DNA of 64,000 bases from an uncultured archaeon. GTDB taxonomy: Archaea; Thermoproteota; EX4484-205; JAAOZP01. Both the position numbers and the translations under genes were made by a program. Positions 16,492-25,613 of this stretch are shown piece by piece. Every line of letters starts with the position of its first letter. Positions within the stretch are counted from its first letter, which is position 1. Where the stretch lies: NCBI GenBank assembly GCA_938045545.1, contig CALIBN010000008.1, positions 1 through 64,000 on the forward strand. The letters run 5' to 3'. The notes under the pieces were generated by a model. It was not told where the DNA came from. It saw only the letters and a program-made list of their open reading frames with translations, and searched no databases.

Positions 16492-16647
16492 ATTCCAGCT
16501 CATATACCGTATGCAGGATCCAGAGGTTGTTATCCTACTTTTCACCGGTGCAAATTGGTGTGTACCGATGCGGTTAACAAGAAGATGATTTACGGGCCGC
16601 GCAAAACTGATGAACGAGTTAAAACAGAAAGGATTACGATCAGATGA
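16492..16647 (+). pseudogene. tbp 3'-end fragment, copy 4 (frameshifted)
   Basis: LIYRMQDPEVVILLFTG in one frame, then CKLVCTDAVNKKMIYG in the next, then KTDERVKTER. It is the same TBP C-terminal repeat as the other three copies, but with at least two frameshifts and altered motifs (SGK lost). Same strand as the others. The oldest-looking copy of the series. Confidence 0.65.
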
Positions 16648-16659
16648 AGCTAATCTGGT

Positions 16660-17020
16660 TTAATCAGCTCTAGAAATTCGGTTTGGTGAGAGAATTTTAA
16701 TACTTTTGAATCTGCCCAGTGCTAGGAGATGTTTATTTCCTGTGATAATCGCATTGGCCTTCGCATAAAGGGCACAATCTAGGACTATATTGTATGCTGG
16801 ATCGTTGCGAATAATGTTGTCTAATGTCCTAGGTTCAATAGTTCTCAATATTATCCGGTAAAATCCAACGGCGCTGCTATCTAGTCTTCAGAAGGCTTGA
16901 ACTTAGGATGGTTCATAACCTTTTCAAATTCCTGTATTAATTGGAGTGAGATACAGCCGGTAACAATGCCATTTTCAACTAGTTCAACGATTTTAGACAC
17001 GCGCGGTTGACACTCTAGGT
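16660..17020 (-). pseudogene. PIN-domain protein (COG1569-like), broken
   Basis: Upstream part: PRVSKIVELVENGIVTGCIS, then LQLIQEFEKVMNHPKFKPSE with a stop; after a frameshift the C-terminus is intact: YNIVLDCALYAKANAIITGN, KHLLALGRFKSIKILSP. This is the layout of COG1569-type putative PIN nucleases. The first strand with the first aspartate is missing or scrambled. At least two stops and one frameshift. Confidence 0.6.
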
Positions 17021-17130
17021 TAAAGTTCCATTTTTACCCGTGACACGCTGTTGTGTTTTACAGACTTCAGCATATCCTTATAAGACATCTCGGCAAAGCT
17101 TAAATTGATTTTCGTTGATAACCATTGTCA

Positions 17131-17763
17131 ATGTTCAAGAAGAAGACCTTTCTTCTATTAATGGCTTTGCTTTTAGTTATAGTTATTACGGGTGGTGGAG
17201 TTTATTACTGGTTTGCGATGAGACCTGAGCCTTTACCCATCGTTAGGGGCGCGAAGGTCTTAGTCTTGATTGCCGACCGTTATAACCATGTGGAATACAG
17301 CTACGTGGTGGATGCTCTTGTGAGACAAGGGGCCGAGGTTACGGTAGCCTCGTTCGAAGTCAAAACCGTCACTTCCTATGACGGAGGCACTGTAAATTCT
17401 CAGGTGACATTCGAAGATGTGAAAGTGGACGAGTTTCACGCCATCTATATCCCCGGAGGCTATGCCCCTGAGGATTTAGCCAAAAGCGAGCTCGTGTTAA
17501 ACATCGTCCGTGGAGCTAGAACTAAGGGGCTCGTAATAGCGGCTATATGTCACGGCCCCTTGGTCCTAGCCAAGGCGGACGTCATTAAGGGCGTCAGAGT
17601 AACGGGTTACTCCGCCATTTTAAACGATTTGAAAGAGGCTGGCGGGATGGTTGTGAACGACCCGTCCGTCAGGGCTGGTTTGATAATAACGGGCGTAGAT
17701 CCTAAAGCCTTACCGTCGTTTACAAAGCTTTTCTTAGAAGCCCTAGAAGAGAGGATTAAATAA
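17131..17763 (+). CDS. Membrane-anchored DJ-1/PfpI-family protein
   Basis: 210 aa. An uncleaved signal anchor (about residues 4-28, FLLLMALLLVIVITGGGVYYW) followed by a DJ-1/PfpI domain: AKVLVLIADRYNHVEYSYVV, FHAIYIPGGYAPEDLA, VIAAICHGPLVLA with the nucleophile-elbow Cys and the following His, and LIITGVDP near the end. Most DJ-1/PfpI relatives are cytoplasmic proteases, deglycases or chaperones; the anchor would put this one outside. I prefer ATG 17131 to the TTG two codons earlier; GCTTAAATTG (17098-17107) lies about 28 bp upstream. Confidence 0.85.
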   Translation: MFKKKTFLLLMALLLVIVITGGGVYYWFAMRPEPLPIVRGAKVLVLIADRYNHVEYSYVVDALVRQGAEVTVASFEVKTVTSYDGGTVNSQVTFEDVKVDEFHAIYIPGGYAPEDLAKSELVLNIVRGARTKGLVIAAICHGPLVLAKADVIKGVRVTGYSAILNDLKEAGGMVVNDPSVRAGLIITGVDPKALPSFTKLFLEALEERIK

Positions 17764-18350
17764 AAACAGGAAGCCAAATCTTCCCTGGCGCATGCTAGCT
17801 CAAATCCACCTCCTACATCGCCTTTTTAGGCTAGAAATGATGTAGTTGGGGATTAAAATTAAGAAATAGTAAATTTGGGTTACATACAGTCCTTATAGAA
17901 AGGATGAGATATTTTCTATACTTTCGGACTGGAACTTTTGGGGGAAAAGGGTTTGATGTCGGACATGAAGGGGCATTTTACTTGGACAGGATTTTAAGCT
18001 TTTTTGAAGGTGTTGAAAAGGTAGTTTCGGTTTATGAGGTAAGGAGGAGCGAGAAAAGCTTTTTGCTAGCGCGCTACAACTTCCTGCTTTCATGAGGTAG
18101 TCGTTGAAAACAGAGTTAGCATGAAATTCTTCGAGTATCTTATGCAGCATTATATCGTTTTCTATTAGGTTGATGCTCTTGATTCAGATTTCTCAGCGCG
18201 CTTTATGGGTACTCTATCAGTTGGATTAAGAGGGTAAATCTTCATAGTAAGAATAGCTCCGAACCCTCGCATCAACCCCGGCCTCAACCGTCTCCTCTAG
18301 CGTGTGCCATCTTGTTTTCACATAAATACACATAGCATGCAACCCTCTTA
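17764..18350. other. Gap with a possible small gene at 17904-18095
   Basis: About 600 bp. On the plus strand a 63-codon frame begins MRYFLYFRTGTFGGKGFDVG and reads HEGAFYLDRILSFFEG. It looks more protein-like than a random frame but I do not recognise it and it may be a remnant. The rest holds no supported gene. Confidence 0.3.
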
Positions 18351-18356
18351 CACAAC

Positions 18357-18367
18357 ACTTATAAGTT
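18357..18367 (+). promoter_or_regulatory. TATA box of the surface metalloprotease gene
   Basis: ACTTATAAGTT sits about 28 bp before the TTG start at 18390, matching archaeal TATA-to-start spacing for leaderless genes. It supports TTG as the true start, since there is no nearby in-frame ATG before the signal peptide. Confidence 0.6.
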
Positions 18368-18389
18368 TCCACATGCTTCCCATAGAGTC

Positions 18390-21300
18390 TTGACTGTAAC
18401 GGTTAGGGCATTGTTGCTTCTAACACTATTCTCGTTAATGCTCGTCTCCGCCACGCCTGTCTTCGCCTCCCCAGGGATCAAGCCTGATGCTCTTCCAGCC
18501 GGGCTGGTTGGCAAGTTCTACCAGGTTATTCTAAGATGGGAGGGACACCAGCAGCCTCCCCCGATCACCTGGTTCCTAGTGTCCGGCAGTCTTCCGCCCG
18601 GGCTCCGCCTGGAAACGCTTGCAGACGGTTCCGGCTACATATATGGGACGCCGACTCAAGGAGGGACATACGAGTTCAGAGTCAGGGCTCAACAGCCGTT
18701 CGGCTTGATAGCGATAATCAAGGAGGAGAAGGATTACACTGTTTCGATAGCTGGCCTAGGGATTCACCCCGAGTCTCTCCCCGAAGCCACTGAGGAGACA
18801 GGTTACGATGCTAAAATCAACGTGGTCGGCGGAACACCCCCGTATGACTGGGGCATAACCGGGTTGCCTCCAGGCTTACGATGGAGTTATCTTGACTTAA
18901 GAGACAAAGAGGTGGTGGCGATACACGGTTCCCCGGAAGCCGGCTCCGCTGGAAACTACTCGGTCACTGTGACTGTCCGCGACAATAAGGGCAATGTAAT
19001 TTCAAGAACATACGTTCTAACGGTTAAGGAGCCCCCCTGGGATTACAGCGTCACGATAACTCGTCTAACCTCTGAAGGAGAGTCTTCCCGCGCCACAGTG
19101 TATATAGATGAGCTGATAATAGCGCCGGGAACCCTGCCTGTAGACTTCTCCACCGGAAAGCCCTATTTAGCTGAAGATGTTTTCGAAGTCAGGCTCCACC
19201 GTACCTCGGGAAGAGGAGACAAGCATGTTGAGCTTTTCCTCTCCATTCCGGAAACAACTCCACCTGGAGTAACCGTGGAGATGGAGTCTCCCTGGAGGGG
19301 AGAGTTCGGCGGCATGGATCTTGTGAGAAGAATATCCGTAAAGGTTGACAAGAGATACCTGTCGCTTCACGAGAGTTTCACCACAAAGGATGTGCCGAGA
19401 AACCTTGTTGTTAAAGTCGCAGGGGTGAGGAACGAGACTCACCCGCTCACAGTGACCATTAAAGGCCTTAAGATAGATGTTTACTTCGGGTACCCGAAGC
19501 CCTGGCAGGCTGAGCCGATCCAGGTGGTGGAGAGCTACGACGTGAAAGAAAGCCTTGTTGAGCGTAAATCCACTGTTTTCAAGACCCAGGTGTGGGTAGT
19601 GTGCAGCAGGACCCCGCGAGTGGACGTCAGCTTCAAGGTGGCGCTGGAACTGCCTTTTGAAGACTGGGATTGGGACATTCCGGACTGGAGTTCAGGAACT
19701 AATGGGCTCTCCTATGTTACAGTAAGCATTCCTAGGGCCGAGATCGTTCTGCCTTCAGGCGCCTCCTGGACAACCCCGGTTTCCCGCACCATCTATATTC
19801 CCAAAGTACACTCTCAAGCAGTGTTTGAATACTTCTACATTTCGTTCCCATTGTCCATGCCGCGGCCCAGGCTCACGCCAAGCCGAACCGTCAGGTATAA
19901 GCTTTATGTGGATGCTGGAGCAGACATATCTGAGTGGAACGAGAATAACAATCTGTACGAAGGAACATGGCCGGTTGTCCGGACCCGCCGGCTCCACCTG
20001 CTTTTCGTACCATGGGTTAACGATGACGAGGAGCTTCACGCAGCAATAGGGCTTTTCCCAAATGTCCCCCCATATGCACCCTATCGATTGGGTGACTATT
20101 TCTACAATGGGAGCGGCCTCTGGGGAGAATGGACGCCGAATGTCTGCGTTAAGTTCCCCGTCAGCACGTCAGATTTCACAAACATCACTGAGGCCTACAG
20201 GATTAAAGCCAGGGCTCTAGCGGAATACGTGCAGGCCACTTACCCTATAGCGGAGTTGGAGCTAACATATTCCGTGAGGCCCGTCTGGATTGACTTGGAG
20301 GCGCCAGGCCTGCCCATAATAATATTGAAAAACAGGGATCACGGGAGGGTTCTGAGGGAGGTCGCTAGACTGGCTAGGATATATGGCTACGATGCCGGCG
20401 TGGCGATGAGGATATGCGGCTCAGGAGGACAGTCGCGGGGAGTCAAATGGGCGGTTTTCACAGATGTTTTCGCGCCAGTGACTACGCTTGCGCATGAGCT
20501 GTACCATCTTTTAGGCCCAATGAATTACGATGATTATGATCAGCATCCTGCGGACGCTGGGTACTGGGTTAACAAGGGTCAGGTAAGGGGGCAGGGGGAA
20601 AGCTACTTCATGGCGGGGTTCGGGCTCACGGCTCCCAGCACTCTTCTAGGGGGAACTAATGATGCTGAACGTTCATGGCCTCCCTACTTCGAATGGGCTT
20701 GGGAGAGCAGCCACTGGATTACGTTACAGATGTATAAAAGACTGATGGAGGGATGGTTCAACCCTGAAAACTCTAGGGATCCGCTCGCCATCCTGGTGGG
20801 CGGGGCGGTTTTCAAGAATGGTTCAGCCTTCTTCGAGCCGTTTCTGGTTCAGGAGGCTGAGATAGACCTGCTGCCGGGTTCAGCCGGAGACCACTATATA
20901 GTTTTTCTTGATAAGGAGGGCATGGTGTTGAAACGGTTCGGCTTCAACGCCAGTTTCCTGGTTTTCGACAGTCCCTTGGAGAATCAGGTGGACGAGTCTT
21001 ATTTCAACTACTATCTGGAGGCTGTCGACGGCATCCGAGCAATCGAGTTAACAGACTCGAGTGGGAGAACACTGGCTCGCAGAGAAGTATCTGAGAACCC
21101 TCCGACCCTGCGTCTAAAGTTCCCCTTGGGCGGAGAAAGGCTGACAAACCTGCGGAGCAGTAAGACTTGGATAAGCTGGGAGGCAAGCGATCCAGACGGG
21201 GACACGCTGTACTACTATGTGGCTATCAGCCCGGACAACGGTACAACATGGCTTCCCCTGGAGGTTGACTACACGGATACGAGCCTCGGGTTCGGCGCAT

Positions 21301-21755
21301 GGTGTTTCGAGCCCGGAGACAAGTACCTGGTCAACGTTAAAGTGTCCGACGGCTTCAACACCATGGAGGTTTTATCGAAGCCGTTCAGCATAGGCCCCTA
21401 TGTTGAGCTTAAAATATTATCGGAGATCGGGGGAGTCAACGGGTCCGGGTGGTATCTGAAGGGTGAGGAAGCAACCTTCAACGTGCTCTTCACAAAGAAG
21501 ACTATGGATGGGCTTCTAGGGCTGCTGGGAGGCTACTACGAGTTCACAGGCTGGGGTGGAGACCTTGTGTCAAAGGAGACGCGAGTCGCAGTCACGATGG
21601 ACAGTGACAAAACGGTAAAAGCCATGTTCCGGGCAGACTATACAATGCCGTTAATATACGTAGCGATACTGGTCACCATACTGTTTCTCACAGTATTCAT
21701 CATAGCGCGCGTGCTTAAGGCAAGAAGACCATTGCCTCCGCCTCCGGTTGAATAG
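18390..21755 (+). CDS. Large surface-anchored metalloprotease-like protein with Ig-type repeats
   Basis: 1121 aa. Signal peptide (LLLTLFSLMLVSATPVFA), two putative-Ig (He_PIG-like) repeats with GSLPPGLRLET and TGLPPGLRWS motifs, a beta-rich CARDB-like middle, then a zinc-protease-like HELYH at about residues 702-706 (TTLAHELYHLLGPMNYDDYD). After it come an Ig-like region (GERLTNLRSSKTWISW), an InlB-type repeat ending in KTVKAMFRADYT, and one transmembrane helix (MPLIYVAILVTILFLTVFII) with a short basic tail. Probably displayed on the cell surface to degrade external protein. The third zinc ligand is not certain. Monocistronic, with its own TATA box. Confidence 0.8.
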   Translation: MTVTVRALLLLTLFSLMLVSATPVFASPGIKPDALPAGLVGKFYQVILRWEGHQQPPPITWFLVSGSLPPGLRLETLADGSGYIYGTPTQGGTYEFRVRAQQPFGLIAIIKEEKDYTVSIAGLGIHPESLPEATEETGYDAKINVVGGTPPYDWGITGLPPGLRWSYLDLRDKEVVAIHGSPEAGSAGNYSVTVTVRDNKGNVISRTYVLTVKEPPWDYSVTITRLTSEGESSRATVYIDELIIAPGTLPVDFSTGKPYLAEDVFEVRLHRTSGRGDKHVELFLSIPETTPPGVTVEMESPWRGEFGGMDLVRRISVKVDKRYLSLHESFTTKDVPRNLVVKVAGVRNETHPLTVTIKGLKIDVYFGYPKPWQAEPIQVVESYDVKESLVERKSTVFKTQVWVVCSRTPRVDVSFKVALELPFEDWDWDIPDWSSGTNGLSYVTVSIPRAEIVLPSGASWTTPVSRTIYIPKVHSQAVFEYFYISFPLSMPRPRLTPSRTVRYKLYVDAGADISEWNENNNLYEGTWPVVRTRRLHLLFVPWVNDDEELHAAIGLFPNVPPYAPYRLGDYFYNGSGLWGEWTPNVCVKFPVSTSDFTNITEAYRIKARALAEYVQATYPIAELELTYSVRPVWIDLEAPGLPIIILKNRDHGRVLREVARLARIYGYDAGVAMRICGSGGQSRGVKWAVFTDVFAPVTTLAHELYHLLGPMNYDDYDQHPADAGYWVNKGQVRGQGESYFMAGFGLTAPSTLLGGTNDAERSWPPYFEWAWESSHWITLQMYKRLMEGWFNPENSRDPLAILVGGAVFKNGSAFFEPFLVQEAEIDLLPGSAGDHYIVFLDKEGMVLKRFGFNASFLVFDSPLENQVDESYFNYYLEAVDGIRAIELTDSSGRTLARREVSENPPTLRLKFPLGGERLTNLRSSKTWISWEASDPDGDTLYYYVAISPDNGTTWLPLEVDYTDTSLGFGAWCFEPGDKYLVNVKVSDGFNTMEVLSKPFSIGPYVELKILSEIGGVNGSGWYLKGEEATFNVLFTKKTMDGLLGLLGGYYEFTGWGGDLVSKETRVAVTMDSDKTVKAMFRADYTMPLIYVAILVTILFLTVFIIARVLKARRPLPPPPVE

Positions 21756-22060
21756 CGCACGTTAGGTTGAAGCCTAGTGAGGAGGTTTCTCCCGGTGTTC
21801 ATTTGCTGCTCCTCGCTGTCGCAGGCCCAAAGCCATCAGCATCCTCCAGCACATACTCGCCAGCTATTCTGAAGCTTCTTCTATGAGATGCTTTTTAAAA
21901 CAATAATGCGCGTGCGGAAAACATTATGATGCGCAGCGCAAATATTACAGTTTCCGTAACGTGAACTTAGCAAGATAAAAAGACAGAATTATACGCTCAG
22001 CGATAATCTCTGCACACGCTTGTGATGATCCCGGTTAAACCGGCCCATGTTATAATTTGC
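21756..22060. other. Spacer with a weak coding remnant and a small inverted repeat
   Basis: On the minus strand at about 21815-21885 a short open stretch reads FRIAGEYVLEDADGFGPATA and stops; it may be the tail of a lost gene. CCGGTT-A-AACCGG at about 22030-22043 can form a 6-bp stem just downstream of the fucosidase stop and might help end its transcript. Confidence 0.3.
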
Positions 22061-23509
22061 TCAAACGCTCTTTGGTTTAGGCGTTATTTTAATCGCATAT
22101 GCAGGAGATTCTGGCAGGTCCTTTGGAAGAACAATCGTCAAATCCGTACCTCTTTGCTCCCATTTCAATTGTTCATTAATACTTAAAAGATATGCGTTAG
22201 TATCTTTCTCTGCGTGTAGCGACTTTAACGTGATTTTATCACTTTTCGGTTTATCCAGTATGATGATAAAGAGCGAACTCGCCTTCTGCGTGAAACGCAC
22301 TGGTATGCGATCTTCAGTTACTCCTTCAGCCCTTACCCACGGCCTTGTACCATAGATGGCTTCCCCATTTACGCTAAGCCATTGTCCTAACTCCAATAAA
22401 CGTCTCCGCTGGTGTTCAGGGATTGTCCCATCGGCCATGGGGCCAACACCCAATAAAAGGTTTCCATTTTTGCTAACAACATCCACTAATAAAAAGACAA
22501 GTCTCTTTAGTGAAAGAATATGCTCTTGGCCTTCATTGCGGTTATACCCGAACGAGTAACCGAGCGCCTGCACGCATTCCCACTTGCCTTTTGATATTTT
22601 ATCAAAAGTAGCGTATTCCAGCGTCCTAAAATCATAATGGAGCCCCCCAAGAGAGGAAAACCTTCCCGACATCAGACGCGAGACAACCCTATTCGACATC
22701 AGCCTAACTAGGAAACGGGATATACGACTGTTCATATTAAATTGATAGAAACGATCGTTTATTACGCCATCGGGCACATTATTATAATAGTATGAGAAAA
22801 GATCTAAAAGATTAGATGCAACAGGATATCCAATATCACCCCATACGACCGACGGCTTATAGCGATCTATTAGTTCATGCCAATGATTATCAACATACTC
22901 TGCATATTCTCTGTCCTGTGGAATTGCAGAAAGCAAATCAGCAAGATCTTGTATCACGGTATCGTTAAATGTCCAGTCTAACCCGCCTGAGTAGTATAAA
23001 CCCATTTTCAGTCCGTTGGCTCGCACGGCTTCTGCTAATTCGCCTATGGTGTCCCGTTCAGCAAAATATTTCTCTTTTTTCGGATTAGGGTGCTCGCTGG
23101 GCCATAGAAGAAAGCCATCGTGATGCTTAGCTACGAAAATCACATAACGGGCTCCTGCCTTCTTAAACAAGTCCGCCCAATCTTTAGGGTCCCAACTCTT
23201 AGATGCCTCATTAAAGATCGAAACGAAATTGTCATACGGAAAGTTTTCTCCATATGTATCAACGTGATATCGGTGGGATGGGCTGTTTTTGATCCTAATG
23301 GAATTAAAATACCATTCGGAATAAGGATTTTTGGCAAACCATCTCCTCCAACCCTCCTTTGAAATGACTTCGGAAGGATTGCCTGTAAGTGGCGCCCATC
23401 CGGGGATGGAGTACAATCCCCAATGAATAATGATTCCGAACTTGGCATCTTGAAACCAATCTGGAACTAAATGCTTACGTAAAGATTCAACAGTAGGTTC
23501 GTATCGCAT
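22061..23509 (-). CDS. Alpha-L-fucosidase, GH29 family
   Basis: 482 aa. GH29 landmarks: WFQDAKFGIIIHWGLYSIPG near the N-terminus, VIFVAKHHDGFLLWPSEH (about 122-140), GLYYSGGLDW, and PSVVWGDIGYP where Asp 225 is the likely nucleophile; MADGTIPEHQRRRLLELGQW and a C-terminal beta domain follow. No signal peptide, so it acts in the cytoplasm on imported fuco-oligosaccharides. Two lines I counted by hand (22681-22800) are 36% G+C against 50% in a line of carA, so it may have been acquired. TATA-like AAATTTAAATG lies near 23536-23546. No sugar transporter is next to it. Confidence 0.88.
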   Translation of the reverse strand: MRYEPTVESLRKHLVPDWFQDAKFGIIIHWGLYSIPGWAPLTGNPSEVISKEGWRRWFAKNPYSEWYFNSIRIKNSPSHRYHVDTYGENFPYDNFVSIFNEASKSWDPKDWADLFKKAGARYVIFVAKHHDGFLLWPSEHPNPKKEKYFAERDTIGELAEAVRANGLKMGLYYSGGLDWTFNDTVIQDLADLLSAIPQDREYAEYVDNHWHELIDRYKPSVVWGDIGYPVASNLLDLFSYYYNNVPDGVINDRFYQFNMNSRISRFLVRLMSNRVVSRLMSGRFSSLGGLHYDFRTLEYATFDKISKGKWECVQALGYSFGYNRNEGQEHILSLKRLVFLLVDVVSKNGNLLLGVGPMADGTIPEHQRRRLLELGQWLSVNGEAIYGTRPWVRAEGVTEDRIPVRFTQKASSLFIIILDKPKSDKITLKSLHAEKDTNAYLLSINEQLKWEQRGTDLTIVLPKDLPESPAYAIKITPKPKSV

Positions 23510-23666
23510 AATCTAAATACGCTACAATAAAACTTACATTTAAATTTTCTAACCACCTCGCCGAATGCGCACGCTATCGCTGCTGACAGAACAGGCTACG
23601 GGTTCACCCTGGTGTTTTTAACTATCCTATGACTCGTATTCTTAGAAAAATATTGAGGGCTAGGTT

Positions 23667-24788
23667 TCAGTTCTTCTCCACAAGCTTCAGAAACTTCTCA
23701 AAATATATTCTTGCGTCAAGAGGACCCGGTGAAGCCTCAGGGTGGAACTGTACGCCAAACACGGGTTTATCTTCCATTTCAACACCCTCCACCGTCCCGT
23801 CGTTCACGTTCAGGTGTGTAAGCTTCAGCCCGGAGTCTCCAAGGCTCTCCCTGCTGACTGCGAAACCATGGTTCTGGCTCGTTATGAGAACCCTGCCTGT
23901 CTCAAGGTCTATGGAAGGATGGTTCTGGCCTCGGTGGCCGAATTTCAACTTGTAAGTGGTTGCTCCAAGGGCTAGGGAGATCAGCTGGCTTCCCAGACAG
24001 ATTCCGAATACAGGTAGGCCGTATTCGATTAACCCTCTAACTGTTTTGAAAGCGTAGTCGAGGATTGCAGGGTCTCCGGGCCCGTTTGAAATGAGAACAC
24101 CATCCGGCTCAAAACTCATGATTTTCTCCAGGGAAGTATCGTGCGGAACCTGGATTACTTTGAAACCGAGCTGCAGGAGGTTCAGTATAATCGACTTCTT
24201 AACGCCGAAATCTAGCAGAACTATTTTGTAACCGTTCTCTTTAGCAGGAGTGTGCTCTTTAATCTTCCTGGTGGAGACTTCGGCTGCGAGGTTTCTCCTG
24301 TTGGGATCCTGAACCCTCCTGGCTTTCTCCAGGAGCTCGTCGACGTCCACTTTCTCATCATCATAATACACTTTTAAAATCCCTAGCTGAGTCCCCTTTG
24401 CCCTTATCTTCTGGGTCAGCATCCTCGTGTCCACCCTTGAAATACCCGGCACGGATTCCTTCTCCAGCCACTCAGGAAGGGACATCACTGAGGTGCGGTG
24501 GCTGGGTGTTTCTATACACTCTCTGACGACGAAACCCCTGATCTTAGGCCTGTCCGACTCGAAATCCTCAGGGTTAACGCCGTAGTTTCCTATTAGCGGA
24601 TAGGTTTGAATAAGAATCTGCCCCCAGTAGGATGGGTCTGTTATTGACTCCACGTATCCAACCATGCCGGTGTTGAAGACGAACTCGCCGTCAACCTCGC
24701 CTACGGCGCCGAAGCCTTTACCGTGGACAAGCGTCCCGTCTGCAAGAACTATTACAGCCTTCTTACTCTCATACTTGTTTTCAGTCAC
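23667..24788 (-). CDS. carA: Carbamoyl-phosphate synthase small (glutaminase) subunit
   Basis: 373 aa, full family length. The N-terminal CPSase small domain (VLADGTLVHGKGFG, FNTGMVGYVESITDPSY) precedes a class I glutamine amidotransferase domain with GICLGSQ (catalytic Cys), FGHRGQNHP and QFHPEASPGP (catalytic His and Glu). It supplies ammonia to CarB for carbamoyl phosphate used in pyrimidine and arginine synthesis. GTG start. Divergent from pyrF across one shared TATA-like element. carB is not beside it in this window, which is unusual. Confidence 0.96.
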   Translation of the reverse strand: MTENKYESKKAVIVLADGTLVHGKGFGAVGEVDGEFVFNTGMVGYVESITDPSYWGQILIQTYPLIGNYGVNPEDFESDRPKIRGFVVRECIETPSHRTSVMSLPEWLEKESVPGISRVDTRMLTQKIRAKGTQLGILKVYYDDEKVDVDELLEKARRVQDPNRRNLAAEVSTRKIKEHTPAKENGYKIVLLDFGVKKSIILNLLQLGFKVIQVPHDTSLEKIMSFEPDGVLISNGPGDPAILDYAFKTVRGLIEYGLPVFGICLGSQLISLALGATTYKLKFGHRGQNHPSIDLETGRVLITSQNHGFAVSRESLGDSGLKLTHLNVNDGTVEGVEMEDKPVFGVQFHPEASPGPLDARIYFEKFLKLVEKN

Positions 24789-24822
24789 AGATTTATTCGA
24801 GGAGGGAAGGTTGCTGTCTCGT

Positions 24823-24832
24823 CTATTTAAAG
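24823..24832. promoter_or_regulatory. Symmetric TATA element between carA and pyrF
   Basis: CTATTTAAAG reads as a TATA box on both strands. It lies about 38 bp before the carA GTG and about 48 bp before the pyrF ATG. It is the only good TATA match in the 87-bp gap, so it may drive both pyrimidine transcripts and coordinate them. Confidence 0.5.
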
Positions 24833-24875
24833 GTTATCCGCAAAGAAAATAAGCCTGTGTCAAGCATTGGGAACG

Positions 24876-25613
24876 ATGTTGGAAAGCGTGTTTAGAAGAA
24901 GAATCCTTGAGAAGGCTTTTGAGAAGGAAAGCAGAATAGTGCTGGCTTTCGACGAGCATAACGGCGAGAAGGCTGTTAGCAGGCTGAGCGCGCTGTGTGA
25001 AAGCCTTGGTGAACACGTGGTTGGGATTAAGATAGGTTTGCCAACTATGCTTTCAACCGGCCTAGATGTTCTCAGCGGGCTTGTTAAAAGGTTTAACGAG
25101 GATTACGTGTTCATATCGGACGTTAAAATGGCTGACGTTTCGCATGTGAACAGCCTTACTTCCAAGCTTCTCTACGAGGCGGGTTTCGACGCTGTGATAT
25201 CGCACGGCTTCATAGGCTACGAGGGTGGTTTAGAAGGTGTTTTCAACGAGGCTAAACGGCTTTCGAAAGGAGTGATAATCGTGGTGAGCATGAGCCACGC
25301 TGGCTCAAGGGACTTCATAGACCCTGTTGTAGACAGGCTTGTTAAAACGGCTTTGAAGCACGGGGCGGAGGGGGTTGTTGCCCCAGCCACAAGGCTCAGA
25401 ATAGTTGAGGAGGTGAGGAAGACGGCTGGCAGCAGTCTTCTAATACTGACCCCGGGCGTGGGTGTTCAGGGAGCGCCCTATGGCGCTGGGCTTTCAGCCG
25501 GGGCTGACTTCGAGATAATTGGTAGAAGCATAACTGGTTCCATGAAACCTGTTGAAAAAGCTTTGGAGGTGAAAAGGGAGCATGGAAGAATCCTTGCTCA
25601 GAGAGCTTGTTAA
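24876..25613 (+). CDS. pyrF: Orotidine-5'-phosphate decarboxylase
   Basis: 245 aa. SRIVLAFDEHN at the first strand and the catalytic D-x-K-x-x-D motif in ISDVKMADVSHV identify OMP decarboxylase, the last step of UMP synthesis. TPGVGVQGAPYG is a phosphate loop. The length and motif set place it in the long, archaeal or bacterial PyrF type. I prefer ATG 24876 to the TTG three codons upstream. Its last codons overlap pyrE by 32 nt, so the first genes of the pyrFEBKC operon are tightly coupled. Confidence 0.93.
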   Translation: MLESVFRRRILEKAFEKESRIVLAFDEHNGEKAVSRLSALCESLGEHVVGIKIGLPTMLSTGLDVLSGLVKRFNEDYVFISDVKMADVSHVNSLTSKLLYEAGFDAVISHGFIGYEGGLEGVFNEAKRLSKGVIIVVSMSHAGSRDFIDPVVDRLVKTALKHGAEGVVAPATRLRIVEEVRKTAGSSLLILTPGVGVQGAPYGAGLSAGADFEIIGRSITGSMKPVEKALEVKREHGRILAQRAC

